A stretch of 64,000 bases of DNA, taken from assembly GCA_900757185.1 (NCBI GenBank), contig CAAEMX010000013.1, forward strand, positions 22,133-86,132, written 5' to 3'. A model generated the notes under the pieces. The model worked only from the letters and a program-made list of their open reading frames with translations. It did not search any database and had not been told where the DNA came from. This document shows, piece by piece, positions 1 through 8,536 of this stretch. Each line of letters starts with the position of its first letter. Position 1 is the stretch's first letter. Source of the stretch: an uncultured Collinsella sp. Its GTDB lineage: Bacteria; Actinomycetota; Coriobacteriia; Coriobacteriales; Coriobacteriaceae. A program made the position numbers and the translations under genes.

Positions 1-309
1 GCCGCCGTAGACGGCACCGAGCAGACGGTTCCACCAGGCGTTGACCATGCGGCGGACGGGGCCGGGCTCCCGATCGCGTTCGCGCCGGCGACGGCGCGTG
101 GCCTGGCTGCTGTCGGGGCCGCCGGCGTTGCGCTGGCTCAGCTCCTGGATGCGCGCGAGCTCTTCGGCCGTGTGGGAGGCGGGGAACAGGCCATTCTCGA
201 TGCGTCCGCCCTGGGCCCTTGCGGTGCCGCTGCCCGCTACGGCGGGGTCGGCGACGCCATTGCGGCGGGCGATGGCGCGGCGAATGCTATCGAGGGGCGT
301 TATGCTCAA
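1..309 (-). CDS. hypothetical protein, N-terminal part (cut by window edge)
   Basis: This reading frame runs open to the left edge, so only the first 103 residues are seen. The start is a TTG at 309, chosen because an AAAGGA ribosome site lies 7 bases upstream and no ATG is available. The visible part is hydrophilic and Arg/Ala/Gly rich, with a run of arginines near residues 72-80 and a tryptophan pair near residues 92-93. I do not recognise a family. It is divergent from the lactate permease gene, with about 180 bp between the two starts. Confidence 0.55.
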   Translation of the reverse strand, partial: MSITPLDSIRRAIARRNGVADPAVAGSGTARAQGGRIENGLFPASHTAEELARIQELSQRNAGGPDSSQATRRRRRERDREPGPVRRMVNAWWNRLLGAVYGG

Positions 310-490
310 AGCGGGGTCCTTTCTATTGCTGCGCTCTAGTATAGACGCGACGGTGTTCGCTCGTGTTTTTGAACGGATTGTTCAATATTTTCGGCAGGCG
401 GCTGTAATTTGTCGGTAAGTGTGCGGTATCCTGTTGAAGTTTTGTGACACCCCCCGATGCCGCCCACGCGGCACCAAGGAGCTTCTACCT

Positions 491-2062
491 ATGGACGTCG
501 CCGCATTCTTACTGGCTCTTGTGCCGATTATTTGGCTGGTCGTGATGCTGCTGTGCTTTAAATGGCCAGCTTGGAAGGCCGCTATCGGATCGTTTGTCCT
601 TTCGTGCGTGCTTGCCTTCGCATGGTGGCACCTGCCGGCAGCGCAGATCGCGACCGCCTCGCTTGAAGGCTTTTTGATGGCTCTGTGGCCCATCGTCCTG
701 GTGATCATCGCCACGGTATTCACGTATAACCTGTGCGTTCGCACGGGCGCCATGGACGTGATCGGCAGCATGATCACCTCCATCAGCAGCGACCGCCGTC
801 TGCTGGCGCTGCTCGTGGCCTGGTGCTTCGGTGGTTTTATGGAGGGCATGGCCGGTTTTGGCACTGCCGTCGCCATTCCTGCCGGCATGCTCGCGGGCCT
901 GGGTTTTGAGGCCGTGCCCGCCGTGCTCATCTGCCTGCTGGCCAACGGCGTACCCACACCCTACGGCTCCATCGGCATCCCCACGGTGTCCGTTGCCGAC
1001 TTGGTGGGTCTGGATTCCCTGCACCTGGCGACCGTTCAGCTGGTGCAGTTGGCGCCTTTCTTTGTGATGATGCCGCTGTTTATCGTACTGGTTGCTGGTC
1101 GTGTTGCCGAGGACCAGGGCAACGTTGCAGGCGTTGCCGAGCGCCTACGTGGCGCGGCGGGCATCGCCGTGCTCTCCGGCGTGTCCTTTGCCGGTGCGGC
1201 TCTGGTCGTTGCTAGGTTTGTGGGTCCCGAGCTTGCCGTCGTCGTCGGTTCTATCGTTTCGCTCGGGCTGACAGCTGCGCTTGCTATGCGTGCCGAGAAG
1301 TCGGGGCATCTGGACGCACGCTTTCACATGAATATCGAGGCCGGCGAACAGCTCACCGTTAAGTCGGCGCTTTCTGCCTGGTCGTGCTTCATCCTGATTT
1401 TTGTTCTGCTGCTGGGTACGTCCAACCTGGTGCCCGTTGTACATGCCGCGCTCGCGCCGTTTGCGAGTCACGTGCAGGTATATTGCGGCGAGAACCCCGG
1501 TACGCTTACGTTTTCGTGGATCAACACGCCGGGTGTTTGGATTTTCCTGGCTGCGTTTGTCGGCGGTGCCATTCAGGGCGCTTCGCCGCGCTTGATGGGC
1601 GAGGTGCTGGCCGCGACTGTCAAGCAGATGATGCCGACGGTCATTACCATGCTTTCGGTGCTGGGCTGCGCCAAGGTGATGGGCTATGCGGGCATGATCT
1701 CGTCGATCAGCGCGTTCTGTATCGCCGTCGCCGGTAGTTTGTACCCGATTCTGGCCCCGTGGATCGGTGCCGTCGGTGCGTTCGTGACCGGTTCGGGCAC
1801 GTCGTCGGGCATGCTGTTCGGTCCCATCCAGAGCCAGGCGGCTACGGCGCTGGGCGTGAGTGACTACTGGATGGTCGCGCTGAACGCCCTGGGTGTCGCC
1901 GCCGGCAAGATGATCTCGCCGCAGACGCTCGCCATTGGTCTTGCCGCCGTACGCGTGCGCGGCAAGGACGCCGAACTCCTGAGCGCCGTGCTGCCCTACG
2001 CCGCCGGCATGCTGGTCCTCATGAGCGCCATCGCCATGCTCGGACAAGGCCTGCCACTATAG
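491..2062 (+). CDS. lctP: L-lactate permease, LctP family
   Basis: A 523-residue integral membrane protein, hydrophobic almost throughout with about a dozen membrane segments. The family imports lactate (or glycolate) with protons across the cytoplasmic membrane. Family-like stretches include the GGFMEGMAGFGTAVAIPAG segment after the third helix and the GSGTSSGMLFGPIQ segment near the C-terminus, both typical of LctP. The ATG at 491 has an AAGGAG site 9 bases upstream; the longer open frame from 419 has no such site. It stands alone, followed by a palindromic repeat. Substrate choice among small hydroxy acids cannot be read from sequence. Confidence 0.93.
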   Translation: MDVAAFLLALVPIIWLVVMLLCFKWPAWKAAIGSFVLSCVLAFAWWHLPAAQIATASLEGFLMALWPIVLVIIATVFTYNLCVRTGAMDVIGSMITSISSDRRLLALLVAWCFGGFMEGMAGFGTAVAIPAGMLAGLGFEAVPAVLICLLANGVPTPYGSIGIPTVSVADLVGLDSLHLATVQLVQLAPFFVMMPLFIVLVAGRVAEDQGNVAGVAERLRGAAGIAVLSGVSFAGAALVVARFVGPELAVVVGSIVSLGLTAALAMRAEKSGHLDARFHMNIEAGEQLTVKSALSAWSCFILIFVLLLGTSNLVPVVHAALAPFASHVQVYCGENPGTLTFSWINTPGVWIFLAAFVGGAIQGASPRLMGEVLAATVKQMMPTVITMLSVLGCAKVMGYAGMISSISAFCIAVAGSLYPILAPWIGAVGAFVTGSGTSSGMLFGPIQSQAATALGVSDYWMVALNALGVAAGKMISPQTLAIGLAAVRVRGKDAELLSAVLPYAAGMLVLMSAIAMLGQGLPL

Positions 2063-2063
2063 T

Positions 2064-2175
2064 CGGCACTTAGGGACGTTCCTTATGTGCCGGCACTTTG
2101 GGAACGTCCCTAAGTGCCGGCATTCGGGGACACTCCTTGAATGTTGCCTGTTCAAGAACGTCTCCAATGACTAGG
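2064..2175. repeat. palindromic intergenic repeat with 19-bp perfect arms
   Basis: Arms at 2064-2082 and 2101-2119 are perfect reverse complements (CGGCACTTAGGGACGTTCC and its complement) around an 18-base spacer. The tail to 2175 carries GGGGACACTCCTT and AAGAACGTCTCCAATGACTA, which recur in modified form near 14864-14913 and 23040-23085. It lies between lctP and pckA and may also end lctP transcription. Confidence 0.75.
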
Positions 2176-2313
2176 CCGCTTGCGTGCGATTTTTGACCGT
2201 TGGGCGGGCGCTTCGCCGTTGCCGCAAAAACGTTTTTGCATATCGGGTACAACGAGCTTTACGTGAGTAAAGTGCGCGTCGCGTCCACGTGTCGCGTTTT
2301 TAAAGGAGGCCCC

Positions 2314-3984
2314 ATGCCTGGTGTTACCCCTGCAGATGTTTTGTCCAACTTTGGTATTACGCTGGTCGAAGATCCCGCCGAGAATCAGCCCCGTCTGCTG
2401 GTCGATCTACCCGCCGCGGAGCTCGTCGAGCACGCTATCCGCCGCGAAGAAGGCCGCATGGCATCCAACGGCGCGCTGGTGATCGAGACGGGGGAGCGTA
2501 CCGGCCGTTCCCCCAATGACCGCTTTATCGTCGACACCCCCGATGTCCACGACAAAATTGCCTGGGGCGCCGTCAACCGCCCGCTGTCCGTCGAGAGCTA
2601 TGAGGCCATCAAGGCCGGCATCGTCGACTATCTCAACGAGCGCGACGTGTTCGTCACCCGCGGCATGGCGGGCGCCGACCGCAACCACACGCGTCGCCTG
2701 CTCGTTGCCTGCGAGCGTGCCAGCCAGGCACTCTTTATTAAGCAGATGCTCGCCCGCCCGCTCGCCCGCGAAATCGCGCGCACCGGCGAGCCCGACTTCT
2801 GCGTGCTCGCAGCGCCCGGTTACCAGTGCGACCCTGCCATCAAGGGCCTCAACTCCAGCGCCGCCGTGGTCATCAATTTCCAGGAACGCGTGATTCTGGT
2901 CGCCGGCACCGGCTACTCCGGCGAGATTAAAAAGTCGATCTTTAGCGTTATGAATTATTTGCTGCCCGTCGAGGACGACGTGCTGCCCATGCACTGCTCG
3001 GCTAGCATGGATCCCGTCACGCATGAGACCGCCGTGTTCTTTGGCCTGTCGGGCACCGGCAAGACCACGCTTTCGGCCAACCCCACGCGCCTGCTGATCG
3101 GCGACGACGAGCACGGTTGGTCCGATATGGGCATCTTTAACATCGAGGGCGGCTGCTACGCCAAGTGCGAGGGCCTGGACGCGTTCCACGAGCCCGAGAT
3201 CTTCAACGCTGTTCGCTTTGGCGCCATCTGCGAAAACGTGGTGCTCGATGAGAATCGCAAGCCCAACTATGATGACGTCTCGATCACGCACAATACGCGC
3301 GTGGCCTACCCCGTCGAGCATATCCCCAACGCGTGGACCAAGGGCATGGGCACCACTCCGAGCGTCGTACTGTTTTTGACCTGCGATGCCTTTGGCGTGT
3401 TGCCGCCCATCTCGCGTCTAACGGCCGATGCCGCCATGTATCACTTTGTGACGGGCTTTACGGCCAAGATCCCCGGCACCGAGGTCGGCGTCACCGAGCC
3501 TACGCCCACGTTCTCTTCGCTGTTCGGCGAGCCGTTTATGCCACTCGACCCCATGGTTTACGCCAAGATGCTCGGCGAGCGCATTGCCGACGGCCGCACG
3601 CGTGTGTACCTGGTCAACACCGGCTGGATCGGCGGCGGCTACGGCGTGGGTCATCGCATCGAGCTTGCCTACACGCGCGCCCTGGTGGCCCGCGCCCTCG
3701 ACGGCACCATCGAGGACAGCGAGTTCGTGCACGACGACATCTTTAATGTCGACATTCCCACTACGTGCCACGGTGTGCCCGACGGCATCCTGGTGCCGCG
3801 CCAGTACTGGCAGAGCACCGCGCGCTTCGACGAGGCCGCGCACAACCTGGCGGTGATGTTCGAGGAGAACTTCGAGAAGAAGTACTCGCACCTGCCCGAG
3901 TCCGTCAAAGCCGCAGGCCCGCACGTTCAAGTACACGCCGACGCCCGTCATCGCGGCCGCGGGCTGCTGGGACTTCGCCACTAG
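2314..3984 (+). CDS. pckA: phosphoenolpyruvate carboxykinase (ATP)
   Basis: A 556-residue cytoplasmic enzyme that interconverts oxaloacetate plus ATP with PEP plus CO2. The ATP-type family is shown by the P-loop GLSGTGKTTLS near residue 244, the metal site GDDEHGW near 263, and RTGRSPNDRF near residue 65. The ATG at 2314 has an AAAGGAGG site; an upstream in-frame extension to 2200 lacks one. After the usual family ending (PESVKAAGPHV) there are about 18 extra Arg/His-rich residues, possibly from a shifted or lost stop. It is a single gene. In anaerobes it often runs toward oxaloacetate, feeding a reductive branch; that direction is inference. Confidence 0.95.
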   Translation: MPGVTPADVLSNFGITLVEDPAENQPRLLVDLPAAELVEHAIRREEGRMASNGALVIETGERTGRSPNDRFIVDTPDVHDKIAWGAVNRPLSVESYEAIKAGIVDYLNERDVFVTRGMAGADRNHTRRLLVACERASQALFIKQMLARPLAREIARTGEPDFCVLAAPGYQCDPAIKGLNSSAAVVINFQERVILVAGTGYSGEIKKSIFSVMNYLLPVEDDVLPMHCSASMDPVTHETAVFFGLSGTGKTTLSANPTRLLIGDDEHGWSDMGIFNIEGGCYAKCEGLDAFHEPEIFNAVRFGAICENVVLDENRKPNYDDVSITHNTRVAYPVEHIPNAWTKGMGTTPSVVLFLTCDAFGVLPPISRLTADAAMYHFVTGFTAKIPGTEVGVTEPTPTFSSLFGEPFMPLDPMVYAKMLGERIADGRTRVYLVNTGWIGGGYGVGHRIELAYTRALVARALDGTIEDSEFVHDDIFNVDIPTTCHGVPDGILVPRQYWQSTARFDEAAHNLAVMFEENFEKKYSHLPESVKAAGPHVQVHADARHRGRGLLGLRH

Positions 3985-4003
3985 CTTCGCCGTGAGTCCA
4001 TAT

Positions 4004-4040
4004 CCACCACAAAGGGGACAGGCACCTTTGTGGTGGTTTT
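4004..4040. repeat. CCACCACAAAGG palindrome, probable terminator
   Basis: A 12-bp perfect stem (CCACCACAAAGG / CCTTTGTGGTGG) around a 9-base loop GGACAGGCA, followed by TTTT. It sits 19 bp past the pckA stop. Related copies occur at 4961, 6533 and 6941. Confidence 0.8.
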
Positions 4041-4211
4041 GCTCGCGTGGATGACTCGGGTTACAATGCGCCTGACATATCGTCCCCTTCTCCGGATGGG
4101 GACAGCGCAAGCGTTCTTGTGACGGCACCGTAGGACTTTGAAGGTGGCCGTTGTAAGGGCACTTTTTGTTTAGGCGCCCTCACTCGGGCGCGCACGATGA
4201 AGGGAGCACGT

Positions 4212-4931
4212 ATGAAAGGCTTTATTGCCGAGGATTCATTCTGGGAGCTGTTTCCGCAGGCAGCGGTCGGTGTTGTGGTCGTGGAGGGCATGAAGCCCAC
4301 GGCTCAGATTCCTCAAGAGGACGTGGATGCGATTGCGGCGTTGCTCGACCGCGCCAATATCGATGTGGAGCGTCATCTGACCAGCGACACTATCAGCGAG
4401 AACGCACCGGTCAAGGCATGGCGCGAGGCCTATCGTCTGTTCAAGACCAAGAAAGGCGCCCGCTGCTCGATCGAGAACTTGCTCAAGCGCGTGCTCAAAG
4501 GCAAGCCGGTGGGCCACATTACGCCCGCGGTGGACATCTACAACACGGTGTCGCTGACCTACGCGCTGCCCGTGGGAGGCGAGGATCTGCATGCGATCGA
4601 GGGAGACCTTCGCTTGAAGGTGACCGACGGTGGCGATGCGTTCTTGCCTCTTGGCGAGGAAGCGGATGACCCGACGCTGCCCGGCGAGCTCGCCTACATC
4701 GATGATGCGGGCGCCGTGTGCCGCTGCTGGAACTGGCGCGACGGCGTTCGAACGGCCCTGTCCGACGATTCGGCCGACGCGTTCCTGGCGATTGAGTGCG
4801 TGGAGCCCGAGCGAATGGAGGACTGCCAGGCCGCCATCGACCGTCTTGCCGATTTGCTCGAGCGCTATCTGGGAGCGACGGTTGTCGTTAAGACGCTTGT
4901 GACCCGCGACAATCCCTGTGTGGAGCTGTAG
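4212..4931 (+). CDS. B3/B4 tRNA-binding domain protein
   Basis: A 239-residue soluble protein resembling the free-standing B3/B4 domain otherwise found in the phenylalanyl-tRNA synthetase beta subunit. Characteristic stretches are the central NLLKRVLKGKPVGHITPAVDIYNTVSLTYALPVGGED region (about residues 92-125) and the later FLPLGEE and VCRCWNWRDG segments. Stand-alone members are thought to act in tRNA quality control or editing, but this is not proven for this branch. The ATG at 4212 is preferred to the one at 4197 because the latter is part of the ribosome site (GAAGGGAG). A palindromic repeat follows the stop. Confidence 0.85.
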   Translation: MKGFIAEDSFWELFPQAAVGVVVVEGMKPTAQIPQEDVDAIAALLDRANIDVERHLTSDTISENAPVKAWREAYRLFKTKKGARCSIENLLKRVLKGKPVGHITPAVDIYNTVSLTYALPVGGEDLHAIEGDLRLKVTDGGDAFLPLGEEADDPTLPGELAYIDDAGAVCRCWNWRDGVRTALSDDSADAFLAIECVEPERMEDCQAAIDRLADLLERYLGATVVVKTLVTRDNPCVEL

Positions 4932-4960
4932 CGGCGCCTAGAACCTATTGATGCCCAAAA

Positions 4961-4996
4961 TCACCACAAAGGCGCCTGTCCTTTGTGGTGATTTTT
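4961..4996. repeat. TCACCACAAAGG palindrome, probable terminator
   Basis: Stem TCACCACAAAGG / CCTTTGTGGTGA with a short GC-rich loop, then TTTTT. It is placed 30 bp after the B3/B4 gene and is the same family as the repeat at 4004. Confidence 0.75.
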
Positions 4997-5099
4997 ATGT
5001 TGATGGGTCAACAAATGAGGCACGCAGGGCCGGCGGTCGCTGGATACGGCTAAGATGTTTACCCGTTAGCATTATGCAAGCGAAAGGCGGTCGTCTCCC

Positions 5100-5549
5100 A
5101 TGCAGCAGAACGACGAGACACGTTTCGAGGACTTTGTCGGACTGATCAGCGGGCTCTACAAGGAGATCCAGCGCATTAAGACATCCGAGGGCGCAAGGCT
5201 GGGCCTCAAGGGCTCCGACGTTATGTGCCTGTACTATCTTGAGCGCAGCAAGGACGGCCTGACTGGTGCTGACCTGGCTCGCATGGCAGGCGTGACCCGT
5301 GCCGCCGTTTCGCGCACGCTCGCGCATCTGGAGGAGGGCGGTTACGTTGAGGTCGATGATTCGGGCGATGCCGCCGTTAAGTATCGTGCTCCGGTGCGCC
5401 TGACCGCTCTAGGCGGCGAGAGCATGAGCGAGGCGGACCGCATCATTCGCGAGGTGCTCGATACCACCGGTAAGGCTATGGGTGTGGAGCAGCGCGAGCA
5501 GATGTATGCGTCGCTGCGCACGATTCTCAACACCTTGCGCGAGATCTAG
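5100..5549 (+). CDS. MarR-family transcriptional regulator
   Basis: A 149-residue winged-helix DNA-binding protein. The HTH and wing are visible at about residues 38-95 (LKGSDVMCLYYLERSKDGLTGADLARMAGVTRAAVSRTLAHLEEGGYVEVDD). N- and C-terminal helices would form the dimer interface, and the length is normal for MarR. A GAAAGG ribosome site lies upstream of the ATG. It precedes the DegV gene by 119 bp on the same strand, so it might control it, but no operator is evident. The effector is unknown. Confidence 0.9.
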   Translation: MQQNDETRFEDFVGLISGLYKEIQRIKTSEGARLGLKGSDVMCLYYLERSKDGLTGADLARMAGVTRAAVSRTLAHLEEGGYVEVDDSGDAAVKYRAPVRLTALGGESMSEADRIIREVLDTTGKAMGVEQREQMYASLRTILNTLREI

Positions 5550-5668
5550 AGCCGCGCTGGAGCTAGCTTTCAGCCAAGAACTGCATCGTCCCGTTTGAGC
5601 GCGTACGCCGTGCCGGGACATTGCTGTCAAAATTCCCTGCGCGAGACCTGCGCAAGAAAGGATTCGCT

Positions 5669-6523
5669 ATGTCCGTCCGCATTATTACCGATTCCGCCAG
5701 CGATATGTCGCCGGCGGAGCACCCCGCTCTGCGTGTTCTGCCGCTGTCCGTCACCTTTGGCACCGATGTGTATATGGATGGCGTCGACATCGATCACCAG
5801 CGCTTTTACGAGATGCTTGTGGAGCGCGACGAGCTGCCCAAGACCGGCCAGGTCAACCCGTACGCGTTTTCGCAGGCGATTGCCGAAGCACGTGAGGCCG
5901 GCGACGAGGCTGTGATTATTACCGTGGGCGCTAAGCTATCAGGCACCAATCAGAGTGCCCGTACCGCACTTGCCGAGGCGCCAGGTGGCGACGTGTTCGT
6001 GGTAGACAGCAACAACGTCACCCTGGGCGAGCGCGTCCTGGTCGAGTATGCGCTGCGCTTGGTGGACGAGGGCCGCAGTGCATCTCAGATCGCGGCGGCT
6101 GTCGAGGCCGTGCGCGACCGTGTGGTGGTTATCGGCCTGCTCGAGACGCTGGAGTACCTGGTGCGCGGCGGTCGTCTGTCTGCTGCGGCCGGCGCCGTGG
6201 GCACGCTGCTCAACGTGAAGCCCGTGGTGGCTGTCGAGGACGGTCTGATCGTGCAGCTGGGCAAGGCGCGCGGTTCCAAGAACGGCCGCAACCTGCTGAA
6301 CCAAAAGGTCGAAAAGGCGGGCGGCATCGACTTTTCCATGCCGCTGGCGCTCGGCTATACGGGTCTTTCGGATGCGGTGCTCAAGAAGTATATCGAGGAC
6401 AGCGCGGCACTGTGGGCTGGTCACACCGAGGGCGAACTGCCCGTTCACACCATCGGCGCCACCATCGGAACCCACGTTGGCCCCGGCGCCGTGGCAGTAG
6501 CCTTCTTCCAGCCCGCCAACTAA
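5669..6523 (+). CDS. DegV family fatty-acid-binding protein
   Basis: A 284-residue protein with the DegV fold. The start RIITDSASDMSP, the GAKLSGTNQSA loop (about residues 91-101), the LETLEYLVRGGRLS segment (about 157-170) and the C-terminal TIGATIGTHVGPGAVAVAF motif are all diagnostic. DegV/FakB proteins bind a fatty acid and present it to the kinase FakA, feeding exogenous fatty acids into phospholipid synthesis. No FakA partner lies in this window. The ATG at 5669 has an AAGAAAGGA site. It is followed by the long palindrome at 6533. Confidence 0.92.
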   Translation: MSVRIITDSASDMSPAEHPALRVLPLSVTFGTDVYMDGVDIDHQRFYEMLVERDELPKTGQVNPYAFSQAIAEAREAGDEAVIITVGAKLSGTNQSARTALAEAPGGDVFVVDSNNVTLGERVLVEYALRLVDEGRSASQIAAAVEAVRDRVVVIGLLETLEYLVRGGRLSAAAGAVGTLLNVKPVVAVEDGLIVQLGKARGSKNGRNLLNQKVEKAGGIDFSMPLALGYTGLSDAVLKKYIEDSAALWAGHTEGELPVHTIGATIGTHVGPGAVAVAFFQPAN

Positions 6524-6532
6524 CCGACCTGC

Positions 6533-6577
6533 CATAAACCATCACAAAGGTGCCTGTCCCCTTTGTGATGGTTTATG
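6533..6577. repeat. long palindrome of the CACAAAGG family
   Basis: An 18-bp perfect stem (CATAAACCATCACAAAGG and its complement) around TGCCTGTCC. It lies just after degV and before the MGMT-type gene, and shares core and loop with the repeats at 4004, 4961 and 6941. Confidence 0.8.
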
Positions 6578-6603
6578 CTTTTCCGGGTGGAAGGGAGCGA
6601 GCA

Positions 6604-6924
6604 ATGGCGTCTGAGGGCTTTTTTGATCGGGTGTACGGGGTGGTCGAGCAGATCCCCGAGGGGATGGTCGCCACGTATGGTCAGGTGGCACTGCTTGCCG
6701 GTCGTCCACGAAGTGCGCGGTACGTGGGGTATGCCCTTCATAGTAATCCGCGCCCTGGCCAAATTCCCTGTCATCGCGTGGTGTTTGCCGACGGCCGTAT
6801 CTGTGAGGGCTTTGCCTTTGGCGGCCCCGATGCTCAGCGCGAGCTCTTAATGGGGGAGGGCGTGACGTTTGCCGATCCCATGCATGTTGATCTGGCCGCC
6901 TGTCGTTGGCCTGCTGGACTCTAA
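6604..6924 (+). CDS. small MGMT-type DNA alkyltransferase domain protein
   Basis: A 106-residue protein equal to the C-terminal domain of O6-alkylguanine-DNA alkyltransferases. It shows the DNA-binding region VATYGQVALLAGRPRSARYVGYAL and the active-site motif IPCHRVV (Cys about residue 59). Alkyltransferase-like (ATL) proteins carry Trp at that Cys, so the retained Cys suggests true alkyl transfer to itself, though the N-terminal Ada-like domain is missing. The ATG at 6604 follows GGAAGGGAG. The upstream in-frame ATGs lie inside the palindromic repeat and are unlikely starts. Confidence 0.85.
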   Translation: MASEGFFDRVYGVVEQIPEGMVATYGQVALLAGRPRSARYVGYALHSNPRPGQIPCHRVVFADGRICEGFAFGGPDAQRELLMGEGVTFADPMHVDLAACRWPAGL

Positions 6925-6940
6925 CAGCTCTGCCGTGGTC

Positions 6941-6981
6941 AAAGCCACCACAAAGGTGCCTGTCCCCTTTGTGGTGGCTTT
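6941..6981. repeat. CCACCACAAAGG palindrome
   Basis: A 16-bp stem (AAAGCCACCACAAAGG and its complement) with loop TGCCTGTCC, directly after the MGMT-type gene. It may terminate transcription in either direction. Confidence 0.8.
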
Positions 6982-7069
6982 CCGTTGCAGGTTTACCTGG
7001 GCTAACTTATGGAGAAGGTGTGTTGGGGTAGTTTGACGCTAGAAAGTAAGCCACGGTGAACTATATTGG

Positions 7070-7210
7070 TTTCAGCAACGGAGCAGGCAATAGGCGATGA
7101 AAAAGCCTGCCCTGTTGAGTTTGATTCGCATCCCTCCCCTCTGTGCGATTCAACGGTGTACTTCGGGAACAGGCCCGCTGGCAGCTAACTGCCGGCGGGC
7201 CTGTTCCTGT
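7070..7210 (+). ncRNA. candidate structured small RNA with own terminator
   Basis: A non-coding stretch able to fold into three consecutive hairpins. Hairpin 1 pairs 7077-7088 with 7105-7116. Hairpin 2 pairs TTGATTCGCA (7121-7130) with TGCGATTCAA (7144-7153), one mismatch, around a pyrimidine-rich loop. Hairpin 3 (7166-7207) is a very strong stem with a CTAA loop followed by TGTTT, as in an intrinsic terminator. A TTGACG at 7033 and a TATATT at 7062 lie upstream, but their 23-bp spacing is too long for a normal promoter. I cannot assign a known family; three separate hairpins argue against 6S RNA. Confidence 0.5.
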
Positions 7211-7254
7211 TTGTCGGGAGAGTGTGATGGATGGAGCTGAAGCGGTCCGGCTCC

Positions 7255-7282
7255 AAAAAAGGCGGACGCCGTAGCGCCCGCC
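7255..7282 (-). terminator. intrinsic terminator of trpS
   Basis: On the minus strand a GGCGGGCGC / GCGTCCGCC stem with a TACG loop is followed by TTTTTT. It lies 36 bp past the trpS stop. Confidence 0.8.
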
Positions 7283-7317
7283 CTAAAGCAATCGAAAGCT
7301 CAAGCCAGCAAATCGGT

Positions 7318-8367
7318 CTAGTACACCATGCCCATGGCGTCCTGAACCTCGGCCAGGGTCTGCTCGGCGATCTCATTGGCGCGACGGTTGCCCTCATGCA
7401 GGACGTCCTTCACATAGTCCAGATCGTTCTCGTAGCGCTGGCGACGCTCGCGGATAGGTGCGAAGTACTCGTTGACGGCCTCGGTCACGTACTTCTTGAG
7501 CTGGCCGGAGCCGCCCATGCCAATCTCCTCGGCAATCTCGACTTCGGAACGGCCGGTGCAGATGGCGGCTGTTGAAAGCAGGCCAGACACGCCGGGGCGG
7601 TTCTCGGGATCGAACGTGATCATGCGCTCGGAGTCGGTCTGGCTCTTCTTGATGCGTTTGGCCGTTTCCTCGGCGGTCATCGAGATGTTGATGGCGTTGC
7701 CGTAGCTCTTGCTCATCTTGCGACCGTCCAGGCCCGGCAGCAGCGGGGTCTCGGACAGCAGCGCGTCGACCTCGGGGAACACCTTGCCGTAGCGGTTGTT
7801 AAAGCGGCGGGCGATGGTGCGGGTGAGCTCGATGTGCGGCAGCTGGTCGCGGCCGACGGGCACGACGTTGCCCTTGCAGAACAGGATGTCGCAGGCCTGA
7901 TGCACCGGGTAGGTGAGCAGAAGGCCGGTGAGCTCGTGGCCCGAGGCCTCCATCTCGGCCTTGACGGTGGGGTTGCGCGCCAGCTCGGCCTCGGAGACCA
8001 GCGACAGGAACGGCAGCATGAGCTGGTTGGCGGCGGGCACGGCGGAGTGCGCGTAGATCATGGTCTTGTCGGGATCGATTCCGCAGGCAAGGTAGTCCAT
8101 GACCATGTTGTACACGTTGTCCTGGATGTGCTCGGTCGTGTCGCGGTCAGTGATGACCTGGTAGTCGGCGATGAGCACGTTGGTCTTGGCGCCCATGTTC
8201 TGCAGCTCAACACGGCCCTTGAGGGTACCGAAGTAGTGGCCCAGGTGCAGACGGCCGGTGGGGCGGTCGCCGGTGAGCATGGTGAACTTCTCGGGCGTTT
8301 TGGTCAGGCCCTCGCGAATGGCGTTGCTCTTTTGCAGCGCGACTTCGTAGCTGTTCTCGTTTGGCAT
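7318..8367 (-). CDS. trpS: tryptophanyl-tRNA synthetase
   Basis: A 349-residue class I aminoacyl-tRNA synthetase that charges tRNA-Trp. The HIGH-type motif is RPTGRLHLGHYFG (HLGH at residues 41-44) and the KMSKS loop is GRKMSKSYGN near residues 216-220. The ATG at 8367 has an AGGAG site 5 bases upstream, so the long in-frame upstream extension to 8796 is not coding. It follows the TagO-type gene by 169 bp on the same strand. No T-box leader or Trp-codon leader peptide is evident in that gap. Confidence 0.95.
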   Translation of the reverse strand: MPNENSYEVALQKSNAIREGLTKTPEKFTMLTGDRPTGRLHLGHYFGTLKGRVELQNMGAKTNVLIADYQVITDRDTTEHIQDNVYNMVMDYLACGIDPDKTMIYAHSAVPAANQLMLPFLSLVSEAELARNPTVKAEMEASGHELTGLLLTYPVHQACDILFCKGNVVPVGRDQLPHIELTRTIARRFNNRYGKVFPEVDALLSETPLLPGLDGRKMSKSYGNAINISMTAEETAKRIKKSQTDSERMITFDPENRPGVSGLLSTAAICTGRSEVEIAEEIGMGGSGQLKKYVTEAVNEYFAPIRERRQRYENDLDYVKDVLHEGNRRANEIAEQTLAEVQDAMGMVY

Positions 8368-8536
8368 GATTGCTCCTAACGTATGTTCATGGGTCAAGAT
8401 GATAACGCGTTTATTGGAGGGGCGGTGCGTAAGTAGGCGAGGGCGGGAGAGGGACGCGCGTGGTGCGGCTTGTGCGATGGGCGCGGCGCGGCCGCGCTTG
8501 GCCAACGGTGCCTTGGCACATCCTCGGCAGCTTGCC

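Noticed and set aside
41..418. 125-codon plus-strand frame at the left end
   Set aside because: Arg/Ser-rich shadow of the minus-strand partial gene, which has a proper ribosome site.
8368..8536. T-box leader for trpS
   Set aside because: No T-box sequence, specifier loop or terminator/antiterminator pair could be found in the 169-bp upstream gap.
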